Notes: a model not told the origin generated them from the letters alone. DNA of 64,000 bases from Ulota crispa (GCA_963920765.1 OY987246.1:9922501-9986500); one strand, 5' to 3'. Shown: positions 1 through 12,533, numbered from the stretch's first letter. Numbers and translations: made by a program.

Positions 1-1214
1 CTTGGCGTCGGTTTAACTGTTTCGAAGAAAATACTCTAAATTTTTGTGGTCCGAGAATACTCGGGTTTGATGCGGTGATCCTTCCAAATATACCCGCCAG
101 TCTTGAAACGCCAAAATTATACTTAAGAGCTCCTTATCATAGATATCATAGTTTTGTTCTGCTGGTAACATCTTTGAACTATGGAACGCATAAAGTGGAG
201 ATGCCCATCATTCCCGTGCTGCAAAAGAACAGCTCTTGTTGCCACATCGGATGCGTCCGCCTCTACAACGAAGGATCGTTCAAAATTAGGGTGGAGCAGT
301 ACCGGTGCTTGGAGAAATCTTGATCAAAGTTCCATGAAAGTCCAGTCCACTTCTATGATCCATTCAAATTTTTTATCTTTTTTTGTCAGCATGATAAGGG
401 GAACGGCGATCCTAGAATAATCACATATAAAACGCCGATAAAAATTGGCAAAGTCAAAGAATGCTTGCACTTCTTTCACGGTTTTTGGTGTGGGTCAATC
501 CTTAATGGTTTGAACCTTGTTCTGGCACATTTCCAACCCTTTAGCAGACACCACCATTCCTTAAAACTCAACAGATTGACAATGAAACTGACATTTTCAT
601 TTCTTGGCATAAAGTCCATGTTTCTCCAATCGTTGAAGAACTTTCCGCACAACTTGTACACGTTCTTCCAGATCTTTTGAAAAAATGAAGATGTTGTTCA
701 AATATATTATTACGGAAATGTCCAATAGATCTCTAAAGATTTCTTGCATGTAAGATTGAAATTGGGCAGGCGCATTGGTTAATCCAAAAGGCATCACTAA
801 ATACTTGAACAACTTATACCGTGTTTTGAATGTCGTTTTGAACTCATGTCCCAATATCATCCGCACTCGGTGGTAGGCCTGTCTTATATCCAGCTTAGTG
901 AAAATCTTTGCTCCCACCAACCGGTCTGTGAGCTCTAGAATAAGGGGTAACGGGTAGCGATTTCGAATTGTGACTTTATTCAAATTTCGATAATCCACGC
1001 AAACTCTGATGGAACCATTTTTCTTCTTGGCAAATACAATTGGTGCCGACACCGGGGATTTGAATTGTCGAATCCATCCTTTCTCCAAATTTTTTTCTAA
1101 ATACTTGCGAAGCTCTTCTAATTCCGCCGGTGACATAGGTTGGAGACCAGTATTTCGTGGCTCCTGGCTCTGCTTGAATTCAATTCTCATGTTTGCTACG
1201 CTGTGTTTTGGCAA
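1..1214 (-). pseudogene. Reverse transcriptase and RNase H of the Ty3/gypsy element
   Basis: Translation from 1214 to 597 gives the fingers and palm of a gypsy reverse transcriptase: V-F-A-K-K-K-N-G-S-I-R-V-C-V-D-Y-R-N-L-N, then T-K-L-D-I-R, then M-P-F-G-L-T-N-A-P-A. The catalytic Y-x-D-D motif is Y-L-N-N, so both metal-binding aspartates of that motif are asparagine. After a frame change the thumb continues near 470-420 as [13 protein letters not shown]. The RNase H start follows near 263-246 as E-A-D-A-S-D, again with frame breaks. It is a non-functional relic continuing past the window edge. Confidence 0.9.
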
Positions 1215-1602
1215 CTCATTTCATGCCTGCTTACTAAAAGCTCCATTCAAGTCGCGGTATTCCTCTGGAATTGAAGAATTCTTTGTACTAGAAAAATTCA
1301 CTTCGAAATATCAAGTGCTTAAATCTCCGCATCCTTCGCCGAAAAATAAAAAGCGGCCGCTGACACAAAGGAGTGCGTTGGGGCAATTAAGTTTCTTGTA
1401 ACGGGCTCGATATCTTTCATTGGCTTACCAGGCTCGGTACCTTTTATTGGCATGCTAGACCCTGTACCCCTAAGCCATTTACCAGTTCTTGCACCTGGTA
1501 TCTCTATATCGGGTGCCGAGGAGGGTACTAAGGCAAGGGTGTCCTCAGCGGCCAGCCCGCAGCCGGCAGCCAGCATTGGGTTGCCGGATGGCGGGGCGAG
1601 GC

Positions 1603-2283
1603 TCACTGCTTGGGTCCGCTCGGCAGGTCCGCAGCGCCGACGCGCAGGCTATCTACAGGCCCTAACAAGCCCGCAGCGCCTGCAAAGTCCGCGGCGCCCC
1701 CTCCTTCGCTAATTTCTTTTTTGATTCTTCCTTTGTAAATGCAGTGCATTGTGGTAATCCCACCATCCATTGACCGTCGCCAAGCATCATTTCCAACTCC
1801 GGAATGGATGCTCATTATTTCAGGCATTGTACAATTTGCTTCACAATACGCTGAGTTGAACATTACACTCCTTTGTGACCAACAAATAGTTGGATCGTAA
1901 CGAATCAACCAAAGGATGCCCAAAATAAATGGGTATCTTCTTGTGTTGGTGATATCCGCCACCAACTTCTCATGATGACTTCCAATTACAAGTTCAACCA
2001 CCGCTTCATGTGTAATTAGTCCAGAATTAATCATTTGGCCATCAATCACCCGGACTTCTCTTGGTGCTCCTTTGAATTTTAGGATTGCATTGCACTCCTC
2101 TGCAAACCTAGGATGCATGAAGATTCTTGTGACTTTTGAGTCCATTAGGGTGGAGGCCGCCATGGAGTTGATTGTGGCATCCAACGTTACATGGGCCTCC
2201 GGATCCAAGGTAGCCCGTGGAGACAACGGAGTCAATACATTTCTCGGATCCTCGTGGATCACTAGAGGTTCCTTCCATTGCAA
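1603..2283 (-). pseudogene. Retropepsin-like (aspartic protease) segment
   Basis: The segment lies between the gag zinc knuckle and the reverse transcriptase, the expected place of the element protease. The active-site region reads T-L-M-D-S-K-V-T followed by H-P-R-F-A, where active plant Ty3/gypsy proteases have D-S-G-A-T and a similar P-x-F-A. The catalytic Asp is kept but the glycine of the triad is lysine, so activity is unlikely. The downstream I-L-G-I-L-W-L fits the family I-L-G-M-x-W-L motif. The frame then continues into alanine- and glycine-rich sequence near 1603-1700 with no clear homology. Confidence 0.75.
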
Positions 2284-2477
2284 ACCTTGCTCATGATCAA
2301 GTTCATCATCTCTCCGTTTTGTGCTCGTGTTTTGCTTTGGAATTGTAGCCGCCGCCGTCTGGACAATACCCGGGTATTGAATCCTCCCATTCAGTCCCGG
2401 GCTTCCTCTTTTCCCAAAGCTGTTTCTTCCATCTTCATGGTAGCCAAAATTGAAAGTGATCTAGAGGAATTTGTGAG

Positions 2478-3435
2478 GCACTTAGTTCTGATATGTCCTA
2501 ATTCGCCACAACCCCAACATCGCCCCTAACGTTGATATTCTAGTCGTTCCACTGCCATTTTTGCCAAAGCTTACGTGGCTCGAGTCGCGTTAAGCTCCAT
2601 AAGCACTGGGCCCGAATTTGCTTGAGACCTTGCACTTGGATTATGGAAAGGAGCGGTTGGAACTCTAACATTTTGGGAATCGGATTATACACTCCAATTT
2701 TGCCGTCGGCCCCATAGCTTCTCATCAATCCGAGACACCATTGCCATCCAATCTTAAAGTCTTTGTGGTTGGGTCTCTGCAGTGGCTATAGAATCCAAGA
2801 TCTTATCTTTAAGTCTTCCTCAAAACAGAGCCACCAAGCTAGTTTCATTCCATTCGACTTGAGCGGTATATTTATTAAACATAGAAATATATGATGCCGT
2901 CGAACTGGTTTGCCTAAGTTGACCTAAACGGTCTTCTGCATTACCTTGTCTATTCAAGTCACCGTAAACTCTAATAATGGATTTCCGGAAAGCATCATAG
3001 TCCGTCAACAGCTCATGATCACGTCTTTCATCAAAGGCTTGCAAAAGTGGCATCGCCCAATTTTGTGCAGTCTCTGTCATATATGAAAGAGCATAAGCGA
3101 CTTTATTGGCATCAAAATTATAAGTGCGTGGTTTACCTCAGAACACCAAACGCAATTGTGCAAGCTACCGATACACGTTGTTACCCTTCTTTCCGGAAAA
3201 CTTATCCGGTTCCGCTACTTTTTATTCTTTGATATGAAATCCATCACCTCGAGGCTCTTCCATTCTTCTTGGTGCTTGCCTTTCTTCATTGGATGTGGAT
3301 GACGCTACCAGTCTTGGCCCCAACGTCGCACGCTCTGAAAGTTCTTGCACCAAATGGAAAATCGCTGCTTGAAACACATTTTGAATTTGTTGTTATATAA
3401 ATGAGGCCAACTCCGACCCCACCCCTTCCGACATT
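2478..3435 (-). pseudogene. Gag remnant with CCHC zinc knuckle
   Basis: Retrotransposon gag packages element RNA. The stretch translating from 3080 to 2820 has the gag core pattern (W-A, then F-D, Y-G-D, R-L-G-Q-L-R-Q, Y-I-S-M-F) usual in plant Ty3/gypsy gag. Further along, at 2519-2478, the minus strand encodes a perfect zinc knuckle, C-W-G-C-G-E-L-G-H-I-R-T-K-C, matching C-x2-C-x4-H-x4-C. A possible gag start lies near 3435 (M-S-E-G-V-G), but that frame stops after about 13 codons. Gag is thus broken by at least one stop and by frameshifts between the core and the knuckle. Confidence 0.8.
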
Positions 3436-3489
3436 GTAAGCCCTCGCGGATCTCCGGCTACGTGCTCACGATCTATGGTAGCTCAACTT

Positions 3490-4190
3490 AACTTCACAAT
3501 ATGACTTCTCCAACCTTCTTTACCCACTACAATCTTGCCATTGTAGACAAGCATTGTTGAAACTTGCAACATGATTTACTTGATGCAAGTATTTCCTAAC
3601 CCTAACCTTATTTCATTTATGCTTCTACTCTTCTTTCCTTCCTAATCACTACCAATTAATTAGCCGTTATCCTACCTATCAACCACGATGAATGCATCAA
3701 AACTTAAAATCACCTCCTTGATAGAACCAATAAACAACCCCAAGAACGTATTGAAACGTTGAGTAGAACATGCCAAAATTTTGGAAAAAGAAAACCGCAC
3801 AAATTGTTTGCTACTCCTACTACCATAGAAAATTTGCAAGAACTCTCAAGCCTATTTACTTCACAATAATTTCCCGAAAGGCAACATCCCACATTTGCCA
3901 AAACCAAATACATTCCTACTCGGTTGCCTCTTCATCCGAATGTGGACTCTCAAGGACTTGACATAATGTTACGATACAAGATCAAGAGTCGACATTCCTT
4001 TCCTATTTTGAGATCATAACCTAATGTAGAAACAAACAATAAGAGACGCAAAGATGACATTGAAAGTATTCCATTGTATTAAGCAAAATGTCAAGTGAGG
4101 AACAAACCTCCTCACTTGGTTTAAGAAGGAAAGAAGAAGGGTAACCAACCTCTAACCAACGTAACTGTCATTACAAACTAATTTGTAACA
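3490..4190 (-). repeat. Candidate 5' LTR of the Ty3/gypsy element
   Basis: On the minus strand the sequence from 4190 begins TGTTACAAATTAG, the TG start typical of plant LTRs, and lies upstream of gag. I could not identify the CA end or a primer-binding site with confidence, and the partner LTR is outside the window. Length and left border are approximate. Confidence 0.35.
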
Positions 4191-7046
4191 CTCCACTTCA
4201 CAAGTTGATTTCAACTTCAAACTGGAAAAAGATTGTTTTTCCTAAAATTCCAAAAGTTGTATGTGATGCATGCTTCACAAAAAGTATGATAGAGAAGGGA
4301 GAGAAAACAATATCTTGCCAAAATTGTGAGAAACATATGACATGTAATTGAAAGGATATTCTAATGTTCATCAATGACAATAATGCTATGTAGTTTTACA
4401 ACTTCATGTGTCTTCTTCCTAGATCTAATTACATTGTTCATCATGTACATGATATTATCATTAATAATTGAATTTTGTTTGTAACAATAGCAAAGGGAAT
4501 ATAAAATAAACTTTATAAATATAATTGACACTAAATTGGCATTTTCTTCTTTTTTCATGCTCTATATGTGATTGCAATGGGTTTTTTCCAAAAAATTTGA
4601 AGACCATACAAATCAATTTTTAGATTGAGTTGATTGACCATGTGCTTCAAAATTCATTTGGTTTGTAATCATAGAAATCCATGTGTTTTCTCTTGGTTTC
4701 TTCATTTTAGAATCATCTTTTCACAATACCTTTTTTTTTTTACCCTTTAATGTAATGAATAATTTGGAATGTTTTTTGCAACTTAAAGTGTATGAATTAC
4801 AAATAATTGTTTGAATTTTGCACTTAATTTTGGTTTTTTTTTTAGGATATCTGTTTTTCTTAACAATTACGTTTGTTTACATTGCAATGCACAGTTGAAA
4901 TCAAACTCTTTCAATTTCTTGATTTGTGAATTAGAGAAAATTTGCAAAGTAGTTATTTGATAAAACTATTAAATACGGGAATAAAAAGGAGATCATTTGA
5001 GAATTCTCAAATATTTACCGGACCTTCATTGGGAGGATGTCAAAAATTTCCCAAAACATCTTCATTGACTGAAACTGGTAAGATGCAAGCTAAGGGTGAC
5101 TATTATGTTAGTCACAAGGGTAAAAATAAAGGGTTTTTTTTAGCATATGAACCTAGTTTTATTAAAAAATGAAATCTTTAAGAGAGAAAGGAATCATATT
5201 TAGAAAGTAGACTTGTTGATGACCCAATTTCCACCAAAATAAAGTATATATCTCTAATGTGATAAGAGAAAAGGACTTTTGAACATAGCTCCTTCAATTG
5301 TCACTGTGCTTTTTTCTTGCTAAAAGGACTCTTGAATTCATATGTACACTCATAATATGGGCACAATCTTTTGGCATCATTATTAGAAGACTGGGATGAT
5401 TACATTTTGAAATAAAATTTGTATGGATGTAATTTATATTTTGGAGAAAAGGACTAATCTGTGCTCCTGAATGACTACAGTTTTTGGACCTTTTTGGGAA
5501 TTGATTTCTCTAAGTTAAATCATTTTTTTTAATTTTTTTTCTTTACTTAAGTGTCTTAGAATGGCATAAACTTGGGTGGCCAACTTTTGGAATTTGAAAT
5601 TCTCATTGAAAAGAGGGAGAATTCTCATCGGGAATAGAATGTGCTCATGAATGGCTAAAATTTGTGGACATTGATTTCTCTAAGTTAATTTCTTTTTCTT
5701 TTTCTTTTTCTTTTCTCAAGTGTCTTATAATGGCATACATTAGGGTGGCCAACTTTTGGAATTTGGACCTCTCATTGAGAAGAGGGAGAGTTCTCATTGG
5801 GAACACAAAAACACTCCATTTTGTACTAAAAATTTGAATTTTTTTGCCACAAATGGGAACCCTTAGCTTGCATCTCCCCAAGTATGTTTATGACTTGGCT
5901 TAAATTTTACAACTCCAAAGGAGTTCATGTGCTATTCAAATACCCCATTCATATACAACAAAAGAGAACATATACAATACAACAACATTCTTTAGGAGTC
6001 AACTATACTTGTACTAGAAGATTGAGAAACTATTGAAAATTTAAGTTCTCTAACAAGTCTTAAATTTAGAGTAACCAATCACATTATTTTAATGAACAAA
6101 AATTCTTTTGAAAACTAATGAAAGGGTTGGATTTTCATAATTTCTGAAATGACTAAAATCTCCGTTGTTGAGCTTGTCTCTTTGGCACTAAAAAGAATTT
6201 AGCATGTAGTTATAAAATGAGAGGTAAAGTCATATTTTGGTATGCTTCCTTGATGCACCAAAGTGCACTATTTTCCAACTCAAAGTTTGTGCAAAATTCA
6301 CATTCTGGTGCTAACTAACGCATTGAAAAACTGTCATTCTATATAAGTCTAGGAAAATGGATGATTTTTTATAAATAAAAAACAATCACAATGATGATCA
6401 TGTGTAAACTTTCATCAAGTTCATTAGTGGTCCTTCATCTTGAGTATTAAAAAGTCACATACTAGAAATGGTGCTTCTAAGAATCTTTAAACATATCAAA
6501 AGTATAACAATTACTGCAAACTAGTCACAAACCTAGTAATCCAAATATGACATGTATTGACTTATTTATGTATAAGAGGTACATGAATAAAGTCCATCCA
6601 ATACAAAAAACACGTACAATATTGTTTTGAATTTTTGTATTCATCATTCACATTATAGATGGTGCAAAATAGTGTAGAGGTTCATAATTTAAGTAAGCAA
6701 AGAACAGATTAAAAAATGAAGTTGCAATATCCCTAAGCATTTTGCTAAGAGAATTTACCATACCTCCAGTATGAAACCTTTAGCAAATTCACTTAGCTTT
6801 TGGAAAATCAAACAAATAATCACATAATCCAAACTAGTCATTTTATATCTAGCTATCAAATCAAATGTTTAAAACCAAACTTATTTCAAATCCAATGAAA
6901 TCTAGAATATCCCCATCATTGAGAATCTTGTGTTTGGCAGTCTTGGTAGCATTTTAGAATATGGATTGTCGACTTCCATGTAATTTACTCCCACATAACA
7001 TATGAACCTAATGGCTTATCCCATGAGATTATGTCTAGCAATATAC
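4191..7046. other. AT-rich intergenic region
   Basis: No gene was recognised. Short open frames here lack family motifs and are interrupted by low-complexity T and A runs. The one structured part is the 180-bp tandem duplication at 5461-5806. Confidence 0.6.
5461..5806. repeat. Tandem duplication, about 180-bp unit, two copies
   Basis: Unit 1 (5461-5640) starts GTGCTCCTGAATGACTAC and unit 2 (5641-about 5806) starts GTGCTCATGAATGGCTA. Both contain TTGATTTCTCTAAGTTAA, a CTTTTT-rich stretch, then GGTGGCCAACTTTTGGAAT and a CATTGAGAAGAGGGAGA-like end. The copies have diverged by scattered substitutions and in the length of the pyrimidine tract. Confidence 0.8.
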
Positions 7047-7050
7047 TTAA

Positions 7051-7280
7051 CCCTTAAGCGCCCCAGCAACAAGATCCTGTCATTGGAGCCCACAACTTTA
7101 TCTCATTTCTTCTCTTAATTCGTATAGTAAAAACAGTCATATCTGGTCCCCATCAGTACAGAAGGGAGTTCTTTTTCAAATCCTATGGTCACTTTTTTTG
7201 AATGTAGTTTTCCAAGCTATGCTGACCATTAAACCCCCCATTTTCTCCTGAATCCAAAAATAAATCTGGGCGCTCAGAGG
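7051..7280. mobile_element. TTAA-flanked TIR element, 230 bp (TTAA group, copy A)
   Basis: TTAA lies on both sides (7047-7050 and 7281-7284). The left end reads CCCTTAAGCGCCCCAG and the right end, reverse-complemented, CCTCTGAGCGCCCAGA. There is no coding capacity. Flank and end type match piggyBac-like elements; that assignment is inferred from the ends only. Confidence 0.7.
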
Positions 7281-7440
7281 TTAATAGAAAAGAAACTCAT
7301 AAAATGGAAAAAAACTCCAAGACATATAATCACTCAAAGTAACTAGATTCCACTATCTCCTTACTTTAGAGCTACAAAAACCTTGCCCATATCAATAAAA
7401 CATAAAGTTACACATCACCCAACTTGTTCCTTGTAGAGTA

Positions 7441-8338
7441 CCTGGCAACCACAAACCGTCCCCCATTCTACCAGCCAATTTCTCTTAACAATGTTATTGA
7501 GTTAATTAGCATTCTATTAGCATTCCATTCACATTCTCCTATCTTGCAATTTGTATATTCAATGAGTGTCTTGAATCAATGAAGCATATCAAGATTCAAC
7601 CGCAAATAGTCAAAATCCAATTTTTGGTAAATAGTTTTGTGTCAAAATGAAGATTTTACAAGAGAATTGATTGAAAATGATTGGTGATAAATTTTTGAGA
7701 TTTGATTGCATGTGTATGTAGGAACATCTACATGCACATCCTCTATGCTAAAAACATCCATTGAGTAACAAAAATTTAATTTTCATAGGATTCATTGTGA
7801 CATGGGATATGCCAAAGTTTTGTAATATAGAAATAATAATTTTTTAACTAGCTTTTCATCATGTGAACATAACACCATGTTCAAAAGTAGAAATGTAGTC
7901 ACAATAAATGAGTGAAGCAGCCAAATTTGATAATCATAGAGAAATATGTACTTTACAAAATTTTAGCATATCCCATGTTACAATGAATCCTTTGAAAATT
8001 AAATTTTTGTTACTCAATGGATGTTTTTAGCATAGAAGGTGCACATGTACATGTTTCCTACATACACATGCAATCAAATCTCAAAAATTTGTCACCAATC
8101 ATTTTCAATCAATTCTCTTGTAAAATCTTCATTTTGACACAAAATTATTTACCAAAAATTGGATTTTGACTATTTGCGGTTGAATCTTGATATGCTTCAT
8201 TGATTCAAGACACTCATTGAATATACAAATTGCAAAATAGGAGAATGTGAATGGAATGCTAATAGAATGCTAATTCACTCAATAACATTGTTAAGAAAAA
8301 TTGGCTGGTAGAATGGGGGACGGTTTGTGGTTGCTTCG
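7441..8338. mobile_element. Long palindromic (foldback) element, about 900 bp
   Basis: Two arms of about 390 bp (7441-7828 and 7950-8338) are inverted copies with few mismatches, separated by a loop of about 120 bp. The left arm starts CCTGGCAACCACAAACCGTC and the right arm ends with the complement of GCAACCACAAACCGTC. TA occurs at both outer borders (7439-7440, 8339-8340), consistent with a TA target duplication, though the outermost 4-5 bases of the arms differ. If transcribed through, the RNA would form a very long hairpin. Confidence 0.8.
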
Positions 8339-8491
8339 TACTTTACACTGCAAGACATGGGAACTACCAAATCCCATCTGCTATCTAAGCCGCTCCCTTC
8401 AATTGCCCAAATACATTCTTCTTCCAATTGTTGAAAATCTAAAAAATTCTTCGTATTCCTCGTAGAGAGTAGAGTAGAGTAGGCGCTTTAA

Positions 8492-9407
8492 CCCCTACAA
8501 GACCATTGTCCCTATAGAGGACAAATGGGATTTTGGGCAGGTACCTACAGCCTCAATTTTTGTCCTAATTTTTTGAAACTTTTTTTGAAAATAGAAAAAC
8601 ACATTAGATTTTGGGGAATCTAATTTTTATTCCAATTGATGACAAGGAGCAAAAGTTATGCCCAAATAAGCACAAATTTGGGGACTAGGGGCAGCAAAAA
8701 AAATTCTTATAAAAACTTGAAAAAAAAATTATTTATTTTCTTATAGATTATATCTTTGTCTATATCTGAAGCTTTAATTCATTGCATTTGGACTAGTTAT
8801 GAGAAAGTAATGGACAATCTTGTGTTTTGGACAACTCAAGCATCTTCTTGAAAAATTAACTTATAAACTTCATTTTTGAATGCAAGTTTAACATTTTTTC
8901 AAAAAAAATTGGTGGAGAGGGTGAAGTTTGCTCTCTAGAAGAATCTCACCATTGGGATTATTGCGTTTCAATTCCATTGCAAGGTTATTAGCAATTTAAG
9001 TTTTTGTTCAATCTCATACCTTCTTCTACCTAATATTTTTTTAAAGAATGAAAATTAATTGTTCTTTTTTTAAAAAATTCCCAAGATTCCCAACTCAACT
9101 TCCCACCATGCAAAAATAGAATTCCAAACTCAATGGTGAAAAAATTTTAAGTTAAAAATGTTCAAAGTTAAAAAATCTAATCAAGCAAGGTGCAAAAAAA
9201 GCTTTTTTACACTTTAAATGCATATATCTTCCAATCTGTGCAGTCAAAGTTCTAGAGTTTTGTATGACATATTCTTATAGTAGTCTAGCAAAAGATCCTA
9301 CGATCAAATATGTAAAATGCTTGATTTTCAAAAAAGTTTACTCTTTGCCATAGAGGTGGCAATTTTGAGTGTCTTTTGACAAAACAAAGGCCATGGTCCT
9401 TTAGGAG
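8492..9407. mobile_element. TTAA-flanked TIR element, 916 bp (TTAA group, copy I)
   Basis: TTAA borders are at 8488-8491 and 9408-9411. The left end is CCCCTACAAGACCATTGTCC and the right end, reverse-complemented, CTCCTAAAGGACCATGGCC. The body aligns along its whole length, inverted, with 63005-63926: for example the ends, a TCAAAAGACACTCAAAA block and a CATTTAAAGTGTA block are shared. No transposase reading frame is present in either copy. Confidence 0.85.
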
Positions 9408-9411
9408 TTAA

Positions 9412-10790
9412 GGAACAACAAGCTTATAAGAATTTTTTGTTGAAATAGCAACTCCGTTTACACTACAATAGCAGACCAAAATTTGAGCTCAGAATGCCTC
9501 TTTTATCTACTTTCACACCTCCAAGCACCCCTTTGACCATATTGGGCTCTTTGGACGCTTCGGGGTTAATGTTGTTTAATTATGTAATTGCACACATATT
9601 TCCCATTAAAGGTGATAATAAAGCAAACAAATTTCAGTAGTACCCAAGCATAAATATTTCCATATGAACAGAATGTCATTTTTTCTTGTACAAATGACTT
9701 TTGATTGGAATGCAAATCACAAGGACACTGTACTTAAGCCGAACAAATTTGTTGTACCAATCTTACTCACACACAATAGCTTGCTAGGAAACGTACTATA
9801 CAAAAACTTTTCATGTGCCAAGAATACACACAAATATTGTAAAAATCAAGCAAGTACAGAGCAAAAGGCTTTTATTGTGTAGCATTGGTTACCTATAGAA
9901 GTAAGGGACGGTTAGGGAATGTGAAATTGTGAGGAGGAATCCATGATTTTTGAGCCATGAGCCTATATTTATTTATGACAATATTAAATTTCACCTATGA
10001 ATGTGTACGTAGGGTCTTATAATTGTGTACTATAAATTTTAATTTCTTGAAGAACTTGCTAATTTTTTAAGGAAATCATTGATTTTGAGCTCAAAATTGA
10101 TTCTTGTAGACAACATCTTGGCTCACTGATGAGGGGCTTACCATTTTACACTCACAAAATAGGGTAGTTTGGCACTACACAATACATACCAAGTTTTACA
10201 TTCCAAGTCATTACATTTTGTTTACATGACAACATTTTTGGAAGATTTGACAACAAAGAGGGTGGGACACTGAAGATTTTTGTCAAATATATTGCTAAAC
10301 CTAAATCTTACCAAAAAAATTGTGTAATTTGTTCATGTCTTTTTATAGTACTCATTTTATCACTTAAAAATCCTATGAAGAGAGGATTTTGCATTGAGGT
10401 GAAACTTACAAAGATGAGATGTGGGATGTTGTGTGAATTGCCCTTCATGTACCTACTCAATCTTCTTCAAGGTAGCTCTTGTGAAAGCAAATCCTCCTGT
10501 CCTTTGATCCAAAGCCAAGAACATGCACATAGTAATATCTAAGATTACTGTTTGTGCGGTTTTTACTAAAAAGTAGCATAGTTTTTATGTAGAAGAATGT
10601 GTAAAGGAATGTTTGGTCATATGTTCTTCTATTTTCTATGGGTGAAATTGCACAATTACTCCACAATCTTGAGATGGTACAGTTCTACTTGGATGAATGT
10701 GGACCAATATTCACAAAGAAATAAAAATTTATCCATATTTTACAAAATTAATAAGCTTCCTAACTGTAGCAAGGATCACTTAAGGTAGGC
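9412..10790. other. Intergenic region without recognised genes
   Basis: This is AT-rich sequence with only short open frames and no recognisable domains or repeats beyond the flanking elements. Confidence 0.6.
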
Positions 10791-10792
10791 GC

Positions 10793-11178
10793 ACCCATAA
10801 GCGTGGAAATAAGGGTTTTGGAGTAGGTAAAACAATTGGCTAACTTTGAAAAAAATATTGTAAGTTAGAAAGTGGAAACCAAAAATATTGGCATCAATTT
10901 CAAGGTTACTACTATAAGCATTTGTTCACAAAGATTTTTCAAAGTCCAAAATCATTGAAATTGTAGGAACTATGTGTAAGACATGCTAAAAACAAGGCTT
11001 GTTGGTTCTTAAAGAGTGAGATGGATACTCAAAATCTCATGCTAGTCACCCACTACCCTCACATCATCACCAATAACCATCACTCAGTCACCCACAACCA
11101 TTTGCTTTTTTATTGATTAGCCCCTGCTAGTGCTAGGTGACGGCCACGAGGACACAACGCTTATGGATGCTGCTACCT
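10793..11178. mobile_element. TA-flanked TIR element, 386 bp (AGGTRGG family)
   Basis: TA is present at both borders (10791-10792, 11179-11180). The left end AGGTAGGCGCACCCATAAGC pairs with the right end, which reads AGGTAGCAGCATCCATAAGC when reverse-complemented. It shares these ends with elements at 43945-44257 and 51042-51445. It is non-coding. The TA target site points to a Tc1/mariner-type mechanism by analogy. Confidence 0.75.
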
Positions 11179-11180
11179 TA

Positions 11181-12533
11181 CAACACTGCCAAAATTACAT
11201 GAAATATAGGAAAAAACCTAGTAAAAGAGTAACTAAAGATCACGTCCACAACAAGTACAATTTCACGGTTACTCTATCAATTCACTAATATTCTAAGCAT
11301 CAAAAATAGAATAGGATGTCACAAAACACTACAAATTGTCACACAACACTAATACTGACATGAAATGATAGAAGAGATGGGTTGAAGAAATGCAACATCA
11401 ATGACATTCAACGCTCTTCATTAACATGAAAAAATTACACATGAGGTTTCCTCTTGTACTGGTCCACCAATCTCACTAAACTTTTCCTGCAAAAGATGAA
11501 AAGAACACAAATTGTAAATATTTAGCAGCTTTACTAAACCAGGATTACCCTATTCAGAAACCTTAAATTTTAAAATAAATAAAAAGCTATAAAATGAAAT
11601 GAAAACAGTAAGACTATTAAAAGACAATGCCTAGAAAACAAGCGAAATCCATTTAAAAAACTTTAAAAACAATTAAGTTCAACAAGCATAATAGGTGAAG
11701 AGGCTACACTCTTATATAATCCTTATAAAGCATTCATAGCGGAGAGAGCATTGAAACAAATGCAAGTACTCTTTGCCCACAAGTAGATTATTCATAAAAA
11801 TACTGAGGGAAAAACAATAGTTTTTACATAAATGTCAATGACACTTTGCTTTACTATAATATGCTATCACTTACAATTCCATGTCCCGGTTAAACAAACC
11901 ATGTTAATTTCATTACACAAAGTACGTAGTCACCTTAACAAACTCCCTATTGCCTAATCAAAAAGCTCTCTTTTAGAGCATTACACATGATCTCCTTCAA
12001 AACTTAGAACCGTAAAGACACAAAGTTGTATTTATAGAGAACAAAAGAAATTCTTTCTACATATTAATGGGCCTTCACAAGCTACAAATGATATATCTTA
12101 CTCTTACTAGACACTGATATTTTTTATGCTATTGCTTAATTCAACCCTTGATTACACAAACAAGGCTAGTAAAGCAAATAAAATGATAATAAAATGGTAC
12201 CAAAATAGTATTAAGAGCTAAAAAAGGGATGATTAGACATTAGAAGAGGTCTTCTAACTTTCTTGAAGTTGCTTTTTTGATGGAAATCATATGAGAGGAT
12301 TTAGAGTTGGATAATCCATGGCTTTGATGTAAGACTCAAAAGCCATGTGCTATCTTTAGTGATACTATTCATTACAAACATTGATGCACAACATGCTTAC
12401 TAATAGTTCAATTTCACCTAGAATTGATTAGAATGTAGAGCTAGACATTGAAAGATAGTAATGAAAGAAATAAATTTTATAGTATCACAATCAAATTTCC
12501 TTGAATTCAAACTTCTTATGGCTTGCTCTTACC
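11181..12533. other. Intergenic region, nothing recognised
   Basis: AT-rich sequence with no gene, array or clear inverted repeat seen. Confidence 0.55.

Larger units (their letters stand above)
1..4190 (-). mobile_element. Degenerate Ty3/gypsy LTR retrotransposon, cut by the left window edge
   Basis: Read on the minus strand the order is candidate 5' LTR, gag with a zinc knuckle, retropepsin, reverse transcriptase, then RNase H, which is the pol order of Ty3/gypsy elements. The 3' part (rest of RNase H, integrase, 3' LTR) lies beyond the left edge. The domains are in different frames and broken by stops, and two catalytic motifs are altered (D-S-K for D-S-G in the protease, Y-L-N-N for Y-L-D-D in the polymerase). 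It is therefore an old, non-autonomous copy. Domain identity is read directly from translated motifs; the left boundary is unknown and the right boundary at the putative LTR start is inferred. Confidence 0.85.

Noticed and set aside
3047-3232. Small plus-strand frame over the gag region
   Set aside because: Antisense to recognisable gag sequence.
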